Shown: positions 1 to 6,707, numbered from the stretch's first letter. The stretch: 8,218 nt of DNA from an uncultured Oscillospiraceae bacterium (GCA_900540295.1 UQFM01000079.1:1-8218), one strand, 5' to 3'. The notes: generated from the letters alone by a model not told the origin. Numbers and translations are program-made.

Positions 1-22
1 ATAAAAAACTTAAAAAAAACTG

Positions 23-51
23 TTGACAAATCTTTTACTATAAGGTATTAT
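23..51 (+). promoter_or_regulatory. Strong sigma-A type promoter of the tRNA operon
   Basis: A perfect -35 box TTGACA (23-28) is followed by a 17-nt spacer and a -10 box TATTAT (46-51, five of six consensus bases). The predicted transcription start is near 58, about 28 nt before the first tRNA. Near-consensus promoters are normal for stable RNA genes. The sequence is A/T-rich on both sides, which also suits a strong promoter. Confidence 0.8.
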
Positions 52-57
52 TAATAG

Positions 58-81
58 CGTCGCTGGTGCAAACGAGCGACG
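58..81 (+). other. Leader hairpin in front of tRNA-Phe
   Basis: CGTCGCT (58-64) pairs perfectly with AGCGACG (75-81) across a 10-nt loop. It lies between the predicted transcription start and the first tRNA base, so it would form at the 5' end of the primary transcript. It may protect the transcript or guide 5' processing; the sequence does not show which. The first strand shares the 9-mer GTCGCTGGT with the tRNA-Phe variable loop/T-arm (131-139), so it could also mispair with the tRNA or be a tRNA-derived duplication. Confidence 0.5.
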
Positions 82-85
82 GTAA

Positions 86-161
<76 letters not shown>

Positions 162-193
162 ATTTTTAATATTTGACCGGTTAAATGGGTCAT

Positions 194-270
194 GCGCTCG
201 TAGCTCAGCTGGATAGAGTGTTTGGCTACGAACCAAAAGGTCAGGGGTTCGAATCCCTTGCAGCGCGCCA
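194..270 (+). tRNA. tRNA-Arg (anticodon ACG), with two acceptor mismatches
   Basis: The gene is 77 nt with encoded CCA (268-270) and G discriminator (267). The anticodon stem TTTGG/CCAAA is perfect and the loop CTACGAA gives anticodon ACG (228-230), the tRNA whose A34 is normally deaminated to inosine to read CGU, CGC and CGA. The D stem closes with one G-T pair and the T stem AGGGG/CCCTT with one G-T pair. In the acceptor stem GCGCTCG (194-200) against GCAGCGC (260-266), five pairs form, but the two next to the T stem are C-C and G-G. CGAGCGC would pair fully, so bases 260-261 look swapped. It is cotranscribed with tRNA-Phe, 32 nt downstream. Confidence 0.85.
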
Positions 271-274
271 ACCG

Positions 275-320
275 AAAAGCCTTGATATTCCTTAAAAAGC
301 AAGGAGTATCAAGGCTTTTT
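275..320 (+). terminator. Intrinsic terminator of the tRNA operon, possibly bidirectional
   Basis: The stem 275-293 pairs with 301-319 over 19 bp (one G-T pair, 288/306) around a 7-nt loop, and ends in TTTTT (316-320). It begins 4 nt after the tRNA-Arg CCA. Read on the minus strand the same stem ends in TTTT, so it may also stop transcription arriving from the convergent phosphorylase gene, for which I see no other terminator. Confidence 0.85.
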
Positions 321-457
321 AACTGCCTTTTTGTGTTTTACAACATAAATAAAAGTAAAAAAAGATGAATAAAAATATAATATTTCTGTCTTACTTTTGT
401 CTTACTTTTATATTCAGGCAACCGCGCCTGAACGTCGTGTTTGGTTTTTAACTGTTC
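321..457. other. AT-rich intergenic stretch without a gene
   Basis: This separates the tRNA terminator from the 3' end of the convergent phosphorylase gene. It is strongly A/T-rich up to about 410 and has no credible reading frame. It holds an 11-bp tandem repeat (388-409), a 10-bp inverted repeat (349-358 with 402-411), and a 7-bp hairpin TTCAGGC/GCCTGAA (413-419 with 426-432). The hairpin is not followed by a T-run on either strand, so I do not call it a terminator. Confidence 0.6.
388..409. repeat. 11-bp tandem direct repeat, GTCTTACTTTT x2
   Basis: Two exact copies of GTCTTACTTTT lie head to tail (388-398 and 399-409). The second copy also forms a 10-bp inverted repeat with ATAAAAGTAA at 349-358. 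The period is close to one helical turn. Function is unknown; it may be simple low-complexity sequence. Confidence 0.5.
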
Positions 458-1759
458 TTATTCCACCGTTCCGAAGCATAAGGGCTGTTCGTCGGGTTTG
501 CTTTCCGAAAAGGTCAGGGCTTCTAAAAAGCGTTTCTCCCCCGCCTGCAATTTTTCTTCGCCGCTTGCGTACAAAACCGCGAGCGGCTCGTCTTTTTGTA
601 CAAAATCGCCTGTCTTTTTTTGCAAAACAATCCCCGCCGCGTAATCAATCGTATCCGTCTTTTTTGCGCGTCCTGCGCCGAGGAGCGAGGCGCTTTCACC
701 GATTTTCTGCGTGTGCATATGCGCAATATACCCTGTTTGTGCAGCACGGACTTCGGTCTGCACACGGGCAGGCAAAAAGCAGGGTTCCTGCTCCAGCACC
801 CGTACATCGCCGCCCTGCGCCGCGACCATTTCGCGGAGTTTTCGGAATGCCGTACCGTTTTCGAGCATTTGCACAGCATCGCGGTAAGCTTCCGCATACG
901 GCTTTTGCAGACTCATGGCAATCAAATGCGCACTGAGTGTCAAAGAAAGCTCACGCAAGTCCGCCGTGCCGCCGTTTCGAAGCACGGCGCACGCTTCCGT
1001 CACCTCTAACGCATTGCCGATGTGCGTTCCCAACGGCACATCCATATTCGTAAGCACCGCCGCCGTATGCCGTCCGCACGCCTTGCCTATGGCAACCATC
1101 TGCTCGGCAAGCGCGCGGGCATGGTCTGCCCTCTGTATGAGTGCCCCACTGCCGCATTTTACGTCCAAAACAATGTTCTGCGCGCCTGCGGCAAGCTTTT
1201 TGCTCATAATGCTTGCCGCAATCAGCGGGATGCTGTTCACGGTGGCAGTCACATCGCGGAGTGCATAGATTTTCTTGTCCGCAGGCGCAAGCTGTCCCGT
1301 CTGCCCCGTGACAGCAAGCCCGATTCTGTTGACCTGCGCCTGAAATTCCGCTTCGGAAAGCGCTGTGCGGAACCCGGGAATACTTTCCAGCTTGTCAATC
1401 GTGCCGCCTGTGTGCCCTAAGCCGCGTCCGCTCATTTTCGCAATTTTCAGTCCCGCGGCGGCACAAATCGGCGCGACAATCAGCGTGGTTTTATCCCCCA
1501 CTCCGCCCGTGGAATGCTTGTCGGCGGTCACACCCTGAATCTCCGACAGCGTAAGCGTATCGCCCGAATGTGCCATACAGTCCGTCAATGCGGCGGTTTC
1601 TTCGGCGGTCATACCGACAAAACAAATCGCCATTAACAGTGCCGAAGCCTGATAATCGGGAATTTTCCCGCGCGTAAAGCCGTCTGTGAAAAAACGAATC
1701 TCTTCTTTTTCTAACGGCAAACCTTGTTTCTTTTTCTCAATTAAATCAAGCATTCGCAT
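458..1759 (-). CDS. pdp: Pyrimidine-nucleoside phosphorylase
   Basis: It catalyses reversible phosphorolysis of uridine, deoxyuridine and thymidine to base plus (deoxy)ribose-1-phosphate, a cytosolic salvage step. The protein is 433 aa, the usual length for the Bacillus-type enzyme, and starts in the family style (MRMLDLIEKKKQG). Visible motifs: phosphate-binding KHSTGGVGD (81-89); the thymidine phosphorylase signature SGRGLGHTGGT (110-120); the nucleobase-binding triad R168, S183 and K187 in ALRDVTATVNS and SIMSKK; the hinge NMDVPLGTHIGN (238-249); and the C-terminal PYNP domain (about 335-410). The pocket after VKCGSGA has Leu207 where E. coli DeoA has Phe, a mild difference. The start is supported by AGAGGA (1772-1767), 7 nt upstream. 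It stands alone, divergent from the rrf2 operon and convergent with the tRNA operon. The name deoA (thymidine phosphorylase) is the alternative; I prefer pdp on length and N-terminus. Confidence 0.93.
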   Translation of the reverse strand: MRMLDLIEKKKQGLPLEKEEIRFFTDGFTRGKIPDYQASALLMAICFVGMTAEETAALTDCMAHSGDTLTLSEIQGVTADKHSTGGVGDKTTLIVAPICAAAGLKIAKMSGRGLGHTGGTIDKLESIPGFRTALSEAEFQAQVNRIGLAVTGQTGQLAPADKKIYALRDVTATVNSIPLIAASIMSKKLAAGAQNIVLDVKCGSGALIQRADHARALAEQMVAIGKACGRHTAAVLTNMDVPLGTHIGNALEVTEACAVLRNGGTADLRELSLTLSAHLIAMSLQKPYAEAYRDAVQMLENGTAFRKLREMVAAQGGDVRVLEQEPCFLPARVQTEVRAAQTGYIAHMHTQKIGESASLLGAGRAKKTDTIDYAAGIVLQKKTGDFVQKDEPLAVLYASGEEKLQAGEKRFLEALTFSESKPDEQPLCFGTVE

Positions 1760-1795
1760 AAACTTATCCTCTTTTTTATCTTTCTATCTTATAGT

Positions 1796-1824
1796 ATGGT
1801 AGCTTTTTTTCGCGGATTCGTCAA
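1796..1824 (-). promoter_or_regulatory. Probable promoter of pdp
   Basis: Read on the minus strand, TTGACG (1824-1819) is followed by a 17-nt spacer and TACCAT (1801-1796), about 36 nt before the start codon. The -35 matches five of six consensus bases; the -10 matches four of six and keeps the important first, second and last bases. A nearby TATAAG could be an alternative -10, but its spacer to the same -35 would be 25 nt. Confidence 0.45.
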
Positions 1825-1843
1825 GAAAATCTGCAAATTCCCA

Positions 1844-1872
1844 TTGAATTCCTACTAAAATTGTATTATTAT
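1844..1872 (+). promoter_or_regulatory. Promoter of the rrf2-metH operon
   Basis: TTGAAT (1844-1849), a 17-nt spacer and TATTAT (1867-1872) predict a start near 1879, leaving a leader of about 47 nt. An IscR/Rrf2 protein often represses its own promoter. The spacer contains CCTACTAAAATTGTA, which faintly resembles an IscR-type site, but I cannot define a clear dyad here. The TCATA-N9-TATGA dyad found before nifS is not present in recognisable form. Confidence 0.6.
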
Positions 1873-1925
1873 AAAACACATGGTTATTTTAACAGTATAG
1901 ATTTTGCGTTTCAGAGGTTTACTGT

Positions 1926-2360
1926 ATGAAGATTTCAACAAAAGGACGTTACGCACTGCGGCTGATGCTGGATTTGGCAATGCACACGGACGAGGGCTGT
2001 GTTTCCATTAAATCGGTGGCACAGCGGCAGGGCATTTCCGAAAAATATCTCGAACAAATTATCAAACTGCTGTCGGCGGCGGGTCTTGTGGCAAGCACGC
2101 GTGGCAAGCAGGGCGGTTACCGCCTGACGAAAGCGGCGGAAGAATACACCGTCGGCGAGATTCTGCGCGTCACCGAAGGCAGTCTTGCGCCTGTTTCGTG
2201 TCTGGACGAAGAGCATCGCTGTGAAAACTGCGACGACTGCGTGACGATTGAGATTTGGCAGAACGTGCTGGATGCAATCAACGAAGTGGTAGACAGCATC
2301 ACACTTTCGTATTTAGTGGAAAAGCAAAAGACAAAGAAGACGTGCTGTAACAAAGGATAG
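1926..2360 (+). CDS. Rrf2-family transcriptional regulator, IscR-like, with Fe-S type cysteines
   Basis: A 144-aa DNA-binding regulator, normal length for Rrf2/IscR. The opening MKISTKGRYALRLMLDLA and ISEKYLEQIIKLL (37-49) form the winged helix-turn-helix, with Glu43 and Gln44 as in E. coli IscR; RGKQGGYRL (59-67) is the wing. The cysteines C92-x6-C99-x5-C105 match the IscR 2Fe-2S pattern, with one extra cysteine (C102) between them. CymR-type members lack these cysteines, so an Fe-S (IscR-type) sensor is the better reading. The tail ends TKKTCCNKG, a Cys pair not usual in E. coli IscR. AGAGG (1913-1917) lies 8 nt before the start. It heads the operon with the methionine synthase genes and lies 3.2 kb upstream of nifS-iscU, whose promoter carries a tandem dyad that could be its operator (inference). 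Confidence 0.9.
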   Translation: MKISTKGRYALRLMLDLAMHTDEGCVSIKSVAQRQGISEKYLEQIIKLLSAAGLVASTRGKQGGYRLTKAAEEYTVGEILRVTEGSLAPVSCLDEEHRCENCDDCVTIEIWQNVLDAINEVVDSITLSYLVEKQKTKKTCCNKG

Positions 2361-2370
2361 ATAACAGTAT

Positions 2371-3018
2371 ATGGATTTTTCAGAAAAAGAGGCACTGCGT
2401 TACCTCGGTTTTCGCGGCAAACCTGCGGATGCGGATACACTGCGGCTTCTGCGCGAAGTGGGCGCGGCGGCATGTGCATGTGTACAGCCGAAAAGTATGT
2501 ATAAAGAAATTTCGCTTCGGCGCTTAACCGAGGCAGACACCGAAATCGGCGGGATTGTTTTTCACAGCCGCAAACTGCAAATGCATTTAAAGGACAGTGA
2601 CCGCATATTGGTCTTTGCCGCGACTTTAGGCGCGAATGCGGACACGCTTGTACGCCGTTATGCGGCGGGCGATACAGCAAAAGCGGCGGTGGCACAAGCC
2701 GTTTTGGCGGCAATGATTGAGCGCTACTGTGATGATATTTGCGACAGAATTGCCGAAGAAGAAGCGAAAAACGGGTATTTTTTACGTCCGCGTTTTTCCC
2801 CCGGTTATGCGGATTTAGATTTGTCGGCACAGCGCAGTTTGTTTTCGCTGGCAGAGATTACCAAGCGCATCGGCATCACTTTAACGGATACCTGCCTGAT
2901 GCTGCCTACCAAATCCGTTACGGCATTTATCGGGCTTTCCAAAACAAAATCCTGCAAAACCGAAAGCTGCAAAACCTGTACGGATACAGAATGTGCATAC
3001 AGAAAAGAGGATATGTGA
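2371..3018 (+). CDS. Stand-alone methionine synthase activation protein (AdoMet-binding, MetH C-terminal domain homologue)
   Basis: A 215-aa protein matching the reactivation domain that is the C-terminus of full-length MetH. The domain binds S-adenosylmethionine and helps re-methylate oxidised cob(II)alamin. The AdoMet motif R-x3-G-Y is seen as RFSPGY (141-146) within LRPRFSPGYADLDLSAQ, followed by the typical LTDTCLMLPTKSVTAFIGLS (171-190). It ends in a cysteine cluster C195-x4-C200-x2-C203-x4-C208, seen as I recall in other split clostridial activation proteins and likely metal- or Fe-S-binding; that role is inference. The gene starts 10 nt after rrf2, with AAGGA (2353-2357) overlapping the rrf2 stop, a rather long 13-nt spacing. 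It ends 1 nt before metH, so the partners should be made together. A separate activation protein is known from Thermotoga maritima (TM0269). Confidence 0.88.
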   Translation: MDFSEKEALRYLGFRGKPADADTLRLLREVGAAACACVQPKSMYKEISLRRLTEADTEIGGIVFHSRKLQMHLKDSDRILVFAATLGANADTLVRRYAAGDTAKAAVAQAVLAAMIERYCDDICDRIAEEEAKNGYFLRPRFSPGYADLDLSAQRSLFSLAEITKRIGITLTDTCLMLPTKSVTAFIGLSKTKSCKTESCKTCTDTECAYRKEDM

Positions 3019-3019
3019 T

Positions 3020-5398
3020 ATGGGGATTCGTAATAAACTCGGCAAAGAGATGCTGTTGTTTGACGGCGCGATGGGCACACAGCTGCAAGCGCACGGCTTA
3101 CAAGCAGGCGAACTGCCCGAAGTATGGAATCTGACACACACGGATGTGGTGCGCGGGATTCACCGCGCATATGCGGACGCGGGCTGTGATATTTTAAAAG
3201 CGAACACCTTCGGCGCGAACGCGCTGAAATTTGCAGGCACACCCTACACGGTTTCGGAAATTGTACAGGCGGCGTTGAAAAATGCAAGAGCCGCCGCCGA
3301 GACTTCTGCGCGCGAAATCTTTGTCGCACTGGATTTAGGTCCTACGGGCAAGCTGTTAAAGCCCTACGGCGAATTGGAGTTCAGTAAAGCCTATGCGCTT
3401 TACAAGGAACAGATTCTTGCCGCCGGGAATCAAGCAGATTTGATTTTGATTGAAACCATGGGCGACCTTTATGAAATCAAAGCGGCAGTGCTTGCCGCCA
3501 AAGAAAACAGCGATTTGCCCGTGGTTGTCACCATGATTTTTGACGAACAGGGCAAGCTGTTAACGGGGGCGGATATTCCGACGGCACTCTTCACCTTAGA
3601 GGGCTTGGGCGTGGATATGATTGGCTTCAACTGCGGGTTGGGTCCTGCGCAGATGCTGCCGTTTGTACAGAAAATCAGTGCAATCGGGAGCACGCCGATT
3701 GCGGTGAATCCGAACGCGGGTCTGCCCGAATGCATAGACGGCGTGACCTCTTACAATGTATCTCCTGCCGAATTTGCGGACGCACTTGCCGAAATCGCAC
3801 ACTGCGACGGCGTTTGGGCGGTCGGCGGATGCTGCGGCACAACGCCCGCGCATTTGGAAGCGGCGGTGCGCGTATGCAAAGGGATTGCGCCTAAAGCTAT
3901 AAAGCAAAAGGACTTTACAGCTGTCACCTCTTACGGCAGAACCGTAACGCTGGGTGAACGTCCGATTCTCATCGGAGAACGCATCAACCCGACGGGAAAA
4001 AAGCGTCTGAAAGCGGCGCTTTTGGAAGGCAACGAGGGCTATATCTTTTCGGAAGCCGTCGCACAGGCGGACAGCGGCGCACAGGTGCTGGACGTCAACG
4101 TGGGACTGCCCGAAATCGACGAACCCGCCGTATTGGAGCGCACGGTGCAGGGCTTGCAGGGCATTACGGACTTGCCCTTACAAATCGACACCTCTGACCC
4201 TGCGGCAATGGAACGCGCCCTGCGCATATACAACGGCAAACCGCTGATAAATTCCGTCAATGGCAAACAGGAATCTATGGACGCGGTGTTCCCGCTTGCC
4301 AAAAAATACGGCGGCGTAATTGTCTGCCTGACTTTAGATGAACACGGAATCCCCGACACGGCGGCAGGCAGAATTCAAATTGCCGAAAAAATCATCAAAA
4401 CCGCCGAAAGCTACGGAATCGCCAAAAAGGATTTAATCATCGATACACTTGCCATGACCGTCAGCACGGGCGCGGACAATGCCAAAATCACGCTGGAAGC
4501 ACTGCGGTATATCCGCCGTACACTCGGCGTACACACGGTACTCGGCGTTTCCAATATTTCGTTCGGACTCCCGAAGCGCGACAGCATCAACGCTGCCTTC
4601 TTCACACTCGCGATGGAAAACGGGCTTTCGGCAGGCATTATTAACCCGAAAAGCGATGCAATGATGAATGCATACTATGCGTTCTGCGCCTTAAAGGGCT
4701 TGGACGAAAATTTTGCACAATACATCGCGCACGTAACCGACGGCGCTTCGCCCGTAAAAACAGAAACAGGCACGGATTTGAAAACAGCGGTTGTCAAAGG
4801 GTTAAAAGCGGAAGCGGGCGAACAGGCAAAACAGCTTTTGAAAAATACCGAACCGCTCGCAATTATCAACACACATCTGATTCCCGCCCTGGACACGGTT
4901 GGGCAGGGCTTTGAAAACGGGACAATCTTCCTGCCGCAACTGCTTATGAGTGCGGACGCGGCAAAGGTCGCGTTTGATGAAATCAAACAGGTGATTGCGC
5001 AGTCGGGCGCGTCGGCGGCAAACGCAAAAAAAGATAAAATCGTGATTGCCACCGTCAAGGGCGACATTCACGACATCGGCAAAAATATTGTAAAGGTGTT
5101 GCTCGAAAATTACGGCTTTGATGTGATAGACCTCGGCAAAGACGTTCCGCCCGAAGTCGTTTTAGAAACGGCAAAGCGCGAGCGGGTGCGGCTTGTGGGC
5201 TTGAGTGCCTTAATGACGACCACCGTTGCCAATATGGAAATTACAATTAACCTTTTACGGCGGGAATACCCCGCATGTAAAATCATGGTCGGCGGCGCGG
5301 TGCTCACACAGGACTACGCAAACCGCATCGGCGCGGATTTCTACTCCAAAGATGCAATGGGGTCTGTCAGATATGCCGAAAAATTATTCTCGGAATAA
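3020..5398 (+). CDS. metH: Cobalamin-dependent methionine synthase lacking the activation domain
   Basis: It transfers methyl from 5-methyltetrahydrofolate to homocysteine through methylcobalamin, making methionine in the cytosol. The 792-aa protein has, in order: a homocysteine-binding Zn domain (about 1-290; LFDGAMGTQLQ near the start, zinc cysteines C205 in GFNCG and C271/C272 in GGCCGTTPAH); a pterin-binding domain (about 305-575; IGERINPTG, NSVNGK, NISFGLP); a cobalamin cap (about 590-665); and a Rossmann B12 domain (about 670-792) with DIHDIG (682-687), whose His684 is the lower cobalt ligand, and VGGAVLT. It lacks the roughly 330-aa activation domain of E. coli MetH (1227 aa), which the upstream gene supplies. 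I chose the ATG at 3020 over the ATG at 2993: AAGAGG (3005-3010) is 9 nt upstream, and the N-terminus then matches the family and does not overlap its neighbour. I see no terminator after it, so read-through into nifS is possible. Confidence 0.95.
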   Translation: MGIRNKLGKEMLLFDGAMGTQLQAHGLQAGELPEVWNLTHTDVVRGIHRAYADAGCDILKANTFGANALKFAGTPYTVSEIVQAALKNARAAAETSAREIFVALDLGPTGKLLKPYGELEFSKAYALYKEQILAAGNQADLILIETMGDLYEIKAAVLAAKENSDLPVVVTMIFDEQGKLLTGADIPTALFTLEGLGVDMIGFNCGLGPAQMLPFVQKISAIGSTPIAVNPNAGLPECIDGVTSYNVSPAEFADALAEIAHCDGVWAVGGCCGTTPAHLEAAVRVCKGIAPKAIKQKDFTAVTSYGRTVTLGERPILIGERINPTGKKRLKAALLEGNEGYIFSEAVAQADSGAQVLDVNVGLPEIDEPAVLERTVQGLQGITDLPLQIDTSDPAAMERALRIYNGKPLINSVNGKQESMDAVFPLAKKYGGVIVCLTLDEHGIPDTAAGRIQIAEKIIKTAESYGIAKKDLIIDTLAMTVSTGADNAKITLEALRYIRRTLGVHTVLGVSNISFGLPKRDSINAAFFTLAMENGLSAGIINPKSDAMMNAYYAFCALKGLDENFAQYIAHVTDGASPVKTETGTDLKTAVVKGLKAEAGEQAKQLLKNTEPLAIINTHLIPALDTVGQGFENGTIFLPQLLMSADAAKVAFDEIKQVIAQSGASAANAKKDKIVIATVKGDIHDIGKNIVKVLLENYGFDVIDLGKDVPPEVVLETAKRERVRLVGLSALMTTTVANMEITINLLRREYPACKIMVGGAVLTQDYANRIGADFYSKDAMGSVRYAEKLFSE

Positions 5399-5419
5399 CC
5401 GCAGTTTGGATATACGGAC

Positions 5420-5432
5420 ATATTGACAATAT
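5420..5432. promoter_or_regulatory. 13-bp palindrome covering the -35 box of the nifS promoter
   Basis: ATATTG-A-CAATAT is a perfect odd-centred palindrome that contains the entire TTGACA box. It overlaps the first base pairs of the adjacent tandem dyad. It may be an operator in its own right or a chance result of the -35 sequence in AT-rich DNA. Confidence 0.35.
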
Positions 5433-5451
5433 CATAGTAATGCTGTATGAT
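5423..5451 (+). promoter_or_regulatory. Near-consensus promoter of nifS-iscU
   Basis: TTGACA (5423-5428), a 17-nt spacer and TATGAT (5446-5451, five of six). The predicted start is near 5458, giving a leader of about 65 nt. The strength of these boxes suggests that expression is limited by repression, which fits the dyads laid over the -10 and the start site. Confidence 0.8.
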
Positions 5452-5481
5452 ATAGGCAAATTCATAGAAACTTACTATGAT
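5431..5481. promoter_or_regulatory. Tandem operator: two 21-bp dyads, (A/T)TCATA-N9-TATGAT
   Basis: Dyad 1 has half-sites ATCATA (5431-5436) and TATGAT (5446-5451) and extends outward to a perfect 8-bp inverted repeat (5429-5436 with 5446-5453). Dyad 2 has TTCATA (5461-5466) and TATGAT (5476-5481). Both have a 9-bp centre and a 21-bp span, and they start exactly 30 bp apart, close to three helical turns. In addition, ATCATAGTAA (5431-5440) and TTACTATGAT (5472-5481) form a perfect 10-bp inverted repeat enclosing the whole array. Dyad 1 overlaps the spacer and -10 box, and dyad 2 sits just past the predicted start, so a bound dimer would block initiation. The Rrf2 regulator encoded upstream is the natural candidate; no sequence evidence proves it. 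Confidence 0.65.
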
Positions 5482-5522
5482 TAAAAATATACTGAATTTT
5501 TGTCAGGAAAAGAGATGTTTAT

Positions 5523-6707
5523 ATGATGCAGGTTTATGCGGATAATGCCGCGACAACCAAGCTGTCCGAAACGGCGCTTCAGGCGATGCTGCCGTATTTG
5601 ACAGATACCTACGGCAATGCATCCAGCCTTTACCGTATCGGGCAGGAAGCGCACCACGGCGTGCAGGCGGCACGTGCGGCGGTAGCGGCGGCACTGGGCG
5701 CGGATGCAAATGAAATTTATTTTACTTCGGGCGGCAGTGAGGCGGACAACTGGGCGATAAAAGGCGTTGCCGAGCTGATGGCGAAAAAAGGCAAAAAGCA
5801 CATCATCACCTCTGCTTTTGAGCATCATGCTGTACTGCATACGGTGAAAAAATTAGAGGCACAGGGCTTCCGCATCACGTATTTGCCTGTTTATGAAAAC
5901 GGCATTGTAAAAGCCGAGGACGTTAAAAATGCGATTTGTGACGACACTGCGCTTGTCACAATTATGTATGCCAACAACGAAATCGGCACCATTCAGCCTG
6001 TTTCGGAAATCGGCGCGGTTTGCCGTGAAAAGGGTGTTTTATTCCACACGGACGCGGTGCAGGCGGTCGGGCACGTGGCGATTGACGTAAAAGCGCAGAA
6101 CATTGATTTGCTGTCGATGTCGGCGCACAAATTCCACGGTCCGAAAGGCGTCGGCGCACTTTACTGCAAAAAAGGCATTCGTCTGCCGAATTTGATTGAA
6201 GGCGGTGCGCAGGAGCGCGGCAGACGCGCGGGTACCGAAGCCGTCTATGCAATGGCGGGCATGGCGGCGGCGCTCACCGAAGCAACAGAACACCTCGCGC
6301 AAAACACGGCGAAGCTGACCGCACTGCGTGACCGCTTGATTGACGGACTTTTGCAGGTGGAATCCAGCCGCTTAAACGGCGACAGAAACAGCCGTCTGCC
6401 GGGCAATGTCAACATTAGCTTTGAGGGTGTAGAGGGCGAAAGCCTGCTTTTATATCTCGATATGAAAGGCATTTCCGCTTCGTCAGGCTCAGCGTGTACG
6501 TCAGGCTCGCTTGACCCGAGTCACGTTTTGTTGGCAATCGGTTTGCCGCACGAGGTGGCGCACGGCTCTTTACGGCTGTCGCTTTGCGAAAGCAACACCG
6601 AAGAAGAAATCGACTATATCATTTCCTGCGTACCCGAAATCATCGAACGGCTTCGCAATATGTCCCCCCTGTGGGAAAGAATCCAAAAGGAAAGAGGGAA
6701 TTTATAA
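5523..6707 (+). CDS. nifS: Cysteine desulfurase, NifS/IscS type
   Basis: A PLP enzyme that removes sulfur from L-cysteine as a protein-bound persulfide and passes it to the Fe-S scaffold. The 394-aa length is typical. Motifs: the N-terminal VYADNAATT (4-12); the cofactor region SGGSEADNWA (69-78); His101 in FEHHAVL; the PLP-stacking/aspartate region HTDAVQAVGH (175-184); Lys203 in MSAHKFHGPKGVG as the Schiff-base lysine; and catalytic Cys325 on the mobile loop SSGSACTSGSLDPSHVL (320-336). This is the group I (NifS/IscS) loop, not SufS. Two ATGs are possible (5523 and 5526); AGAG (5511-5514) is 8 nt before the first. The stop TAA shares its last base with the iscU start (TAATG), so the pair should be translationally coupled. 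Use in general Fe-S assembly is more likely than nitrogen fixation, since no nif genes are seen. Confidence 0.95.
   Translation: MMQVYADNAATTKLSETALQAMLPYLTDTYGNASSLYRIGQEAHHGVQAARAAVAAALGADANEIYFTSGGSEADNWAIKGVAELMAKKGKKHIITSAFEHHAVLHTVKKLEAQGFRITYLPVYENGIVKAEDVKNAICDDTALVTIMYANNEIGTIQPVSEIGAVCREKGVLFHTDAVQAVGHVAIDVKAQNIDLLSMSAHKFHGPKGVGALYCKKGIRLPNLIEGGAQERGRRAGTEAVYAMAGMAAALTEATEHLAQNTAKLTALRDRLIDGLLQVESSRLNGDRNSRLPGNVNISFEGVEGESLLLYLDMKGISASSGSACTSGSLDPSHVLLAIGLPHEVAHGSLRLSLCESNTEEEIDYIISCVPEIIERLRNMSPLWERIQKERGNL

Noticed and set aside
376..381. Perfect TATAAT as a plus-strand promoter
   Set aside because: No -35 box at a proper distance and no plus-strand gene downstream; expected by chance in this AT-rich gap.
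413..432. Hairpin TTCAGGC/GCCTGAA as the pdp terminator
   Set aside because: It is followed on the minus strand by TATAAAAG, with no U-tract, so it does not qualify as an intrinsic terminator.
1851..1865. IscR-type operator CCTACTAAAATTGTA upstream of rrf2
   Set aside because: The resemblance is faint and the sequence lacks a clear dyad; kept only as a remark under the promoter.
2117..2830. 237-aa minus-strand open frame
   Set aside because: It lies opposite the rrf2 and activation genes, has no family resemblance, and its composition is that of an antisense shadow of GC-rich codons.
2993..3019. Start of metH at the ATG at 2993
   Set aside because: It would overlap the activation gene, lacks a well-placed ribosome binding site, and adds nine residues unlike the family N-terminus.
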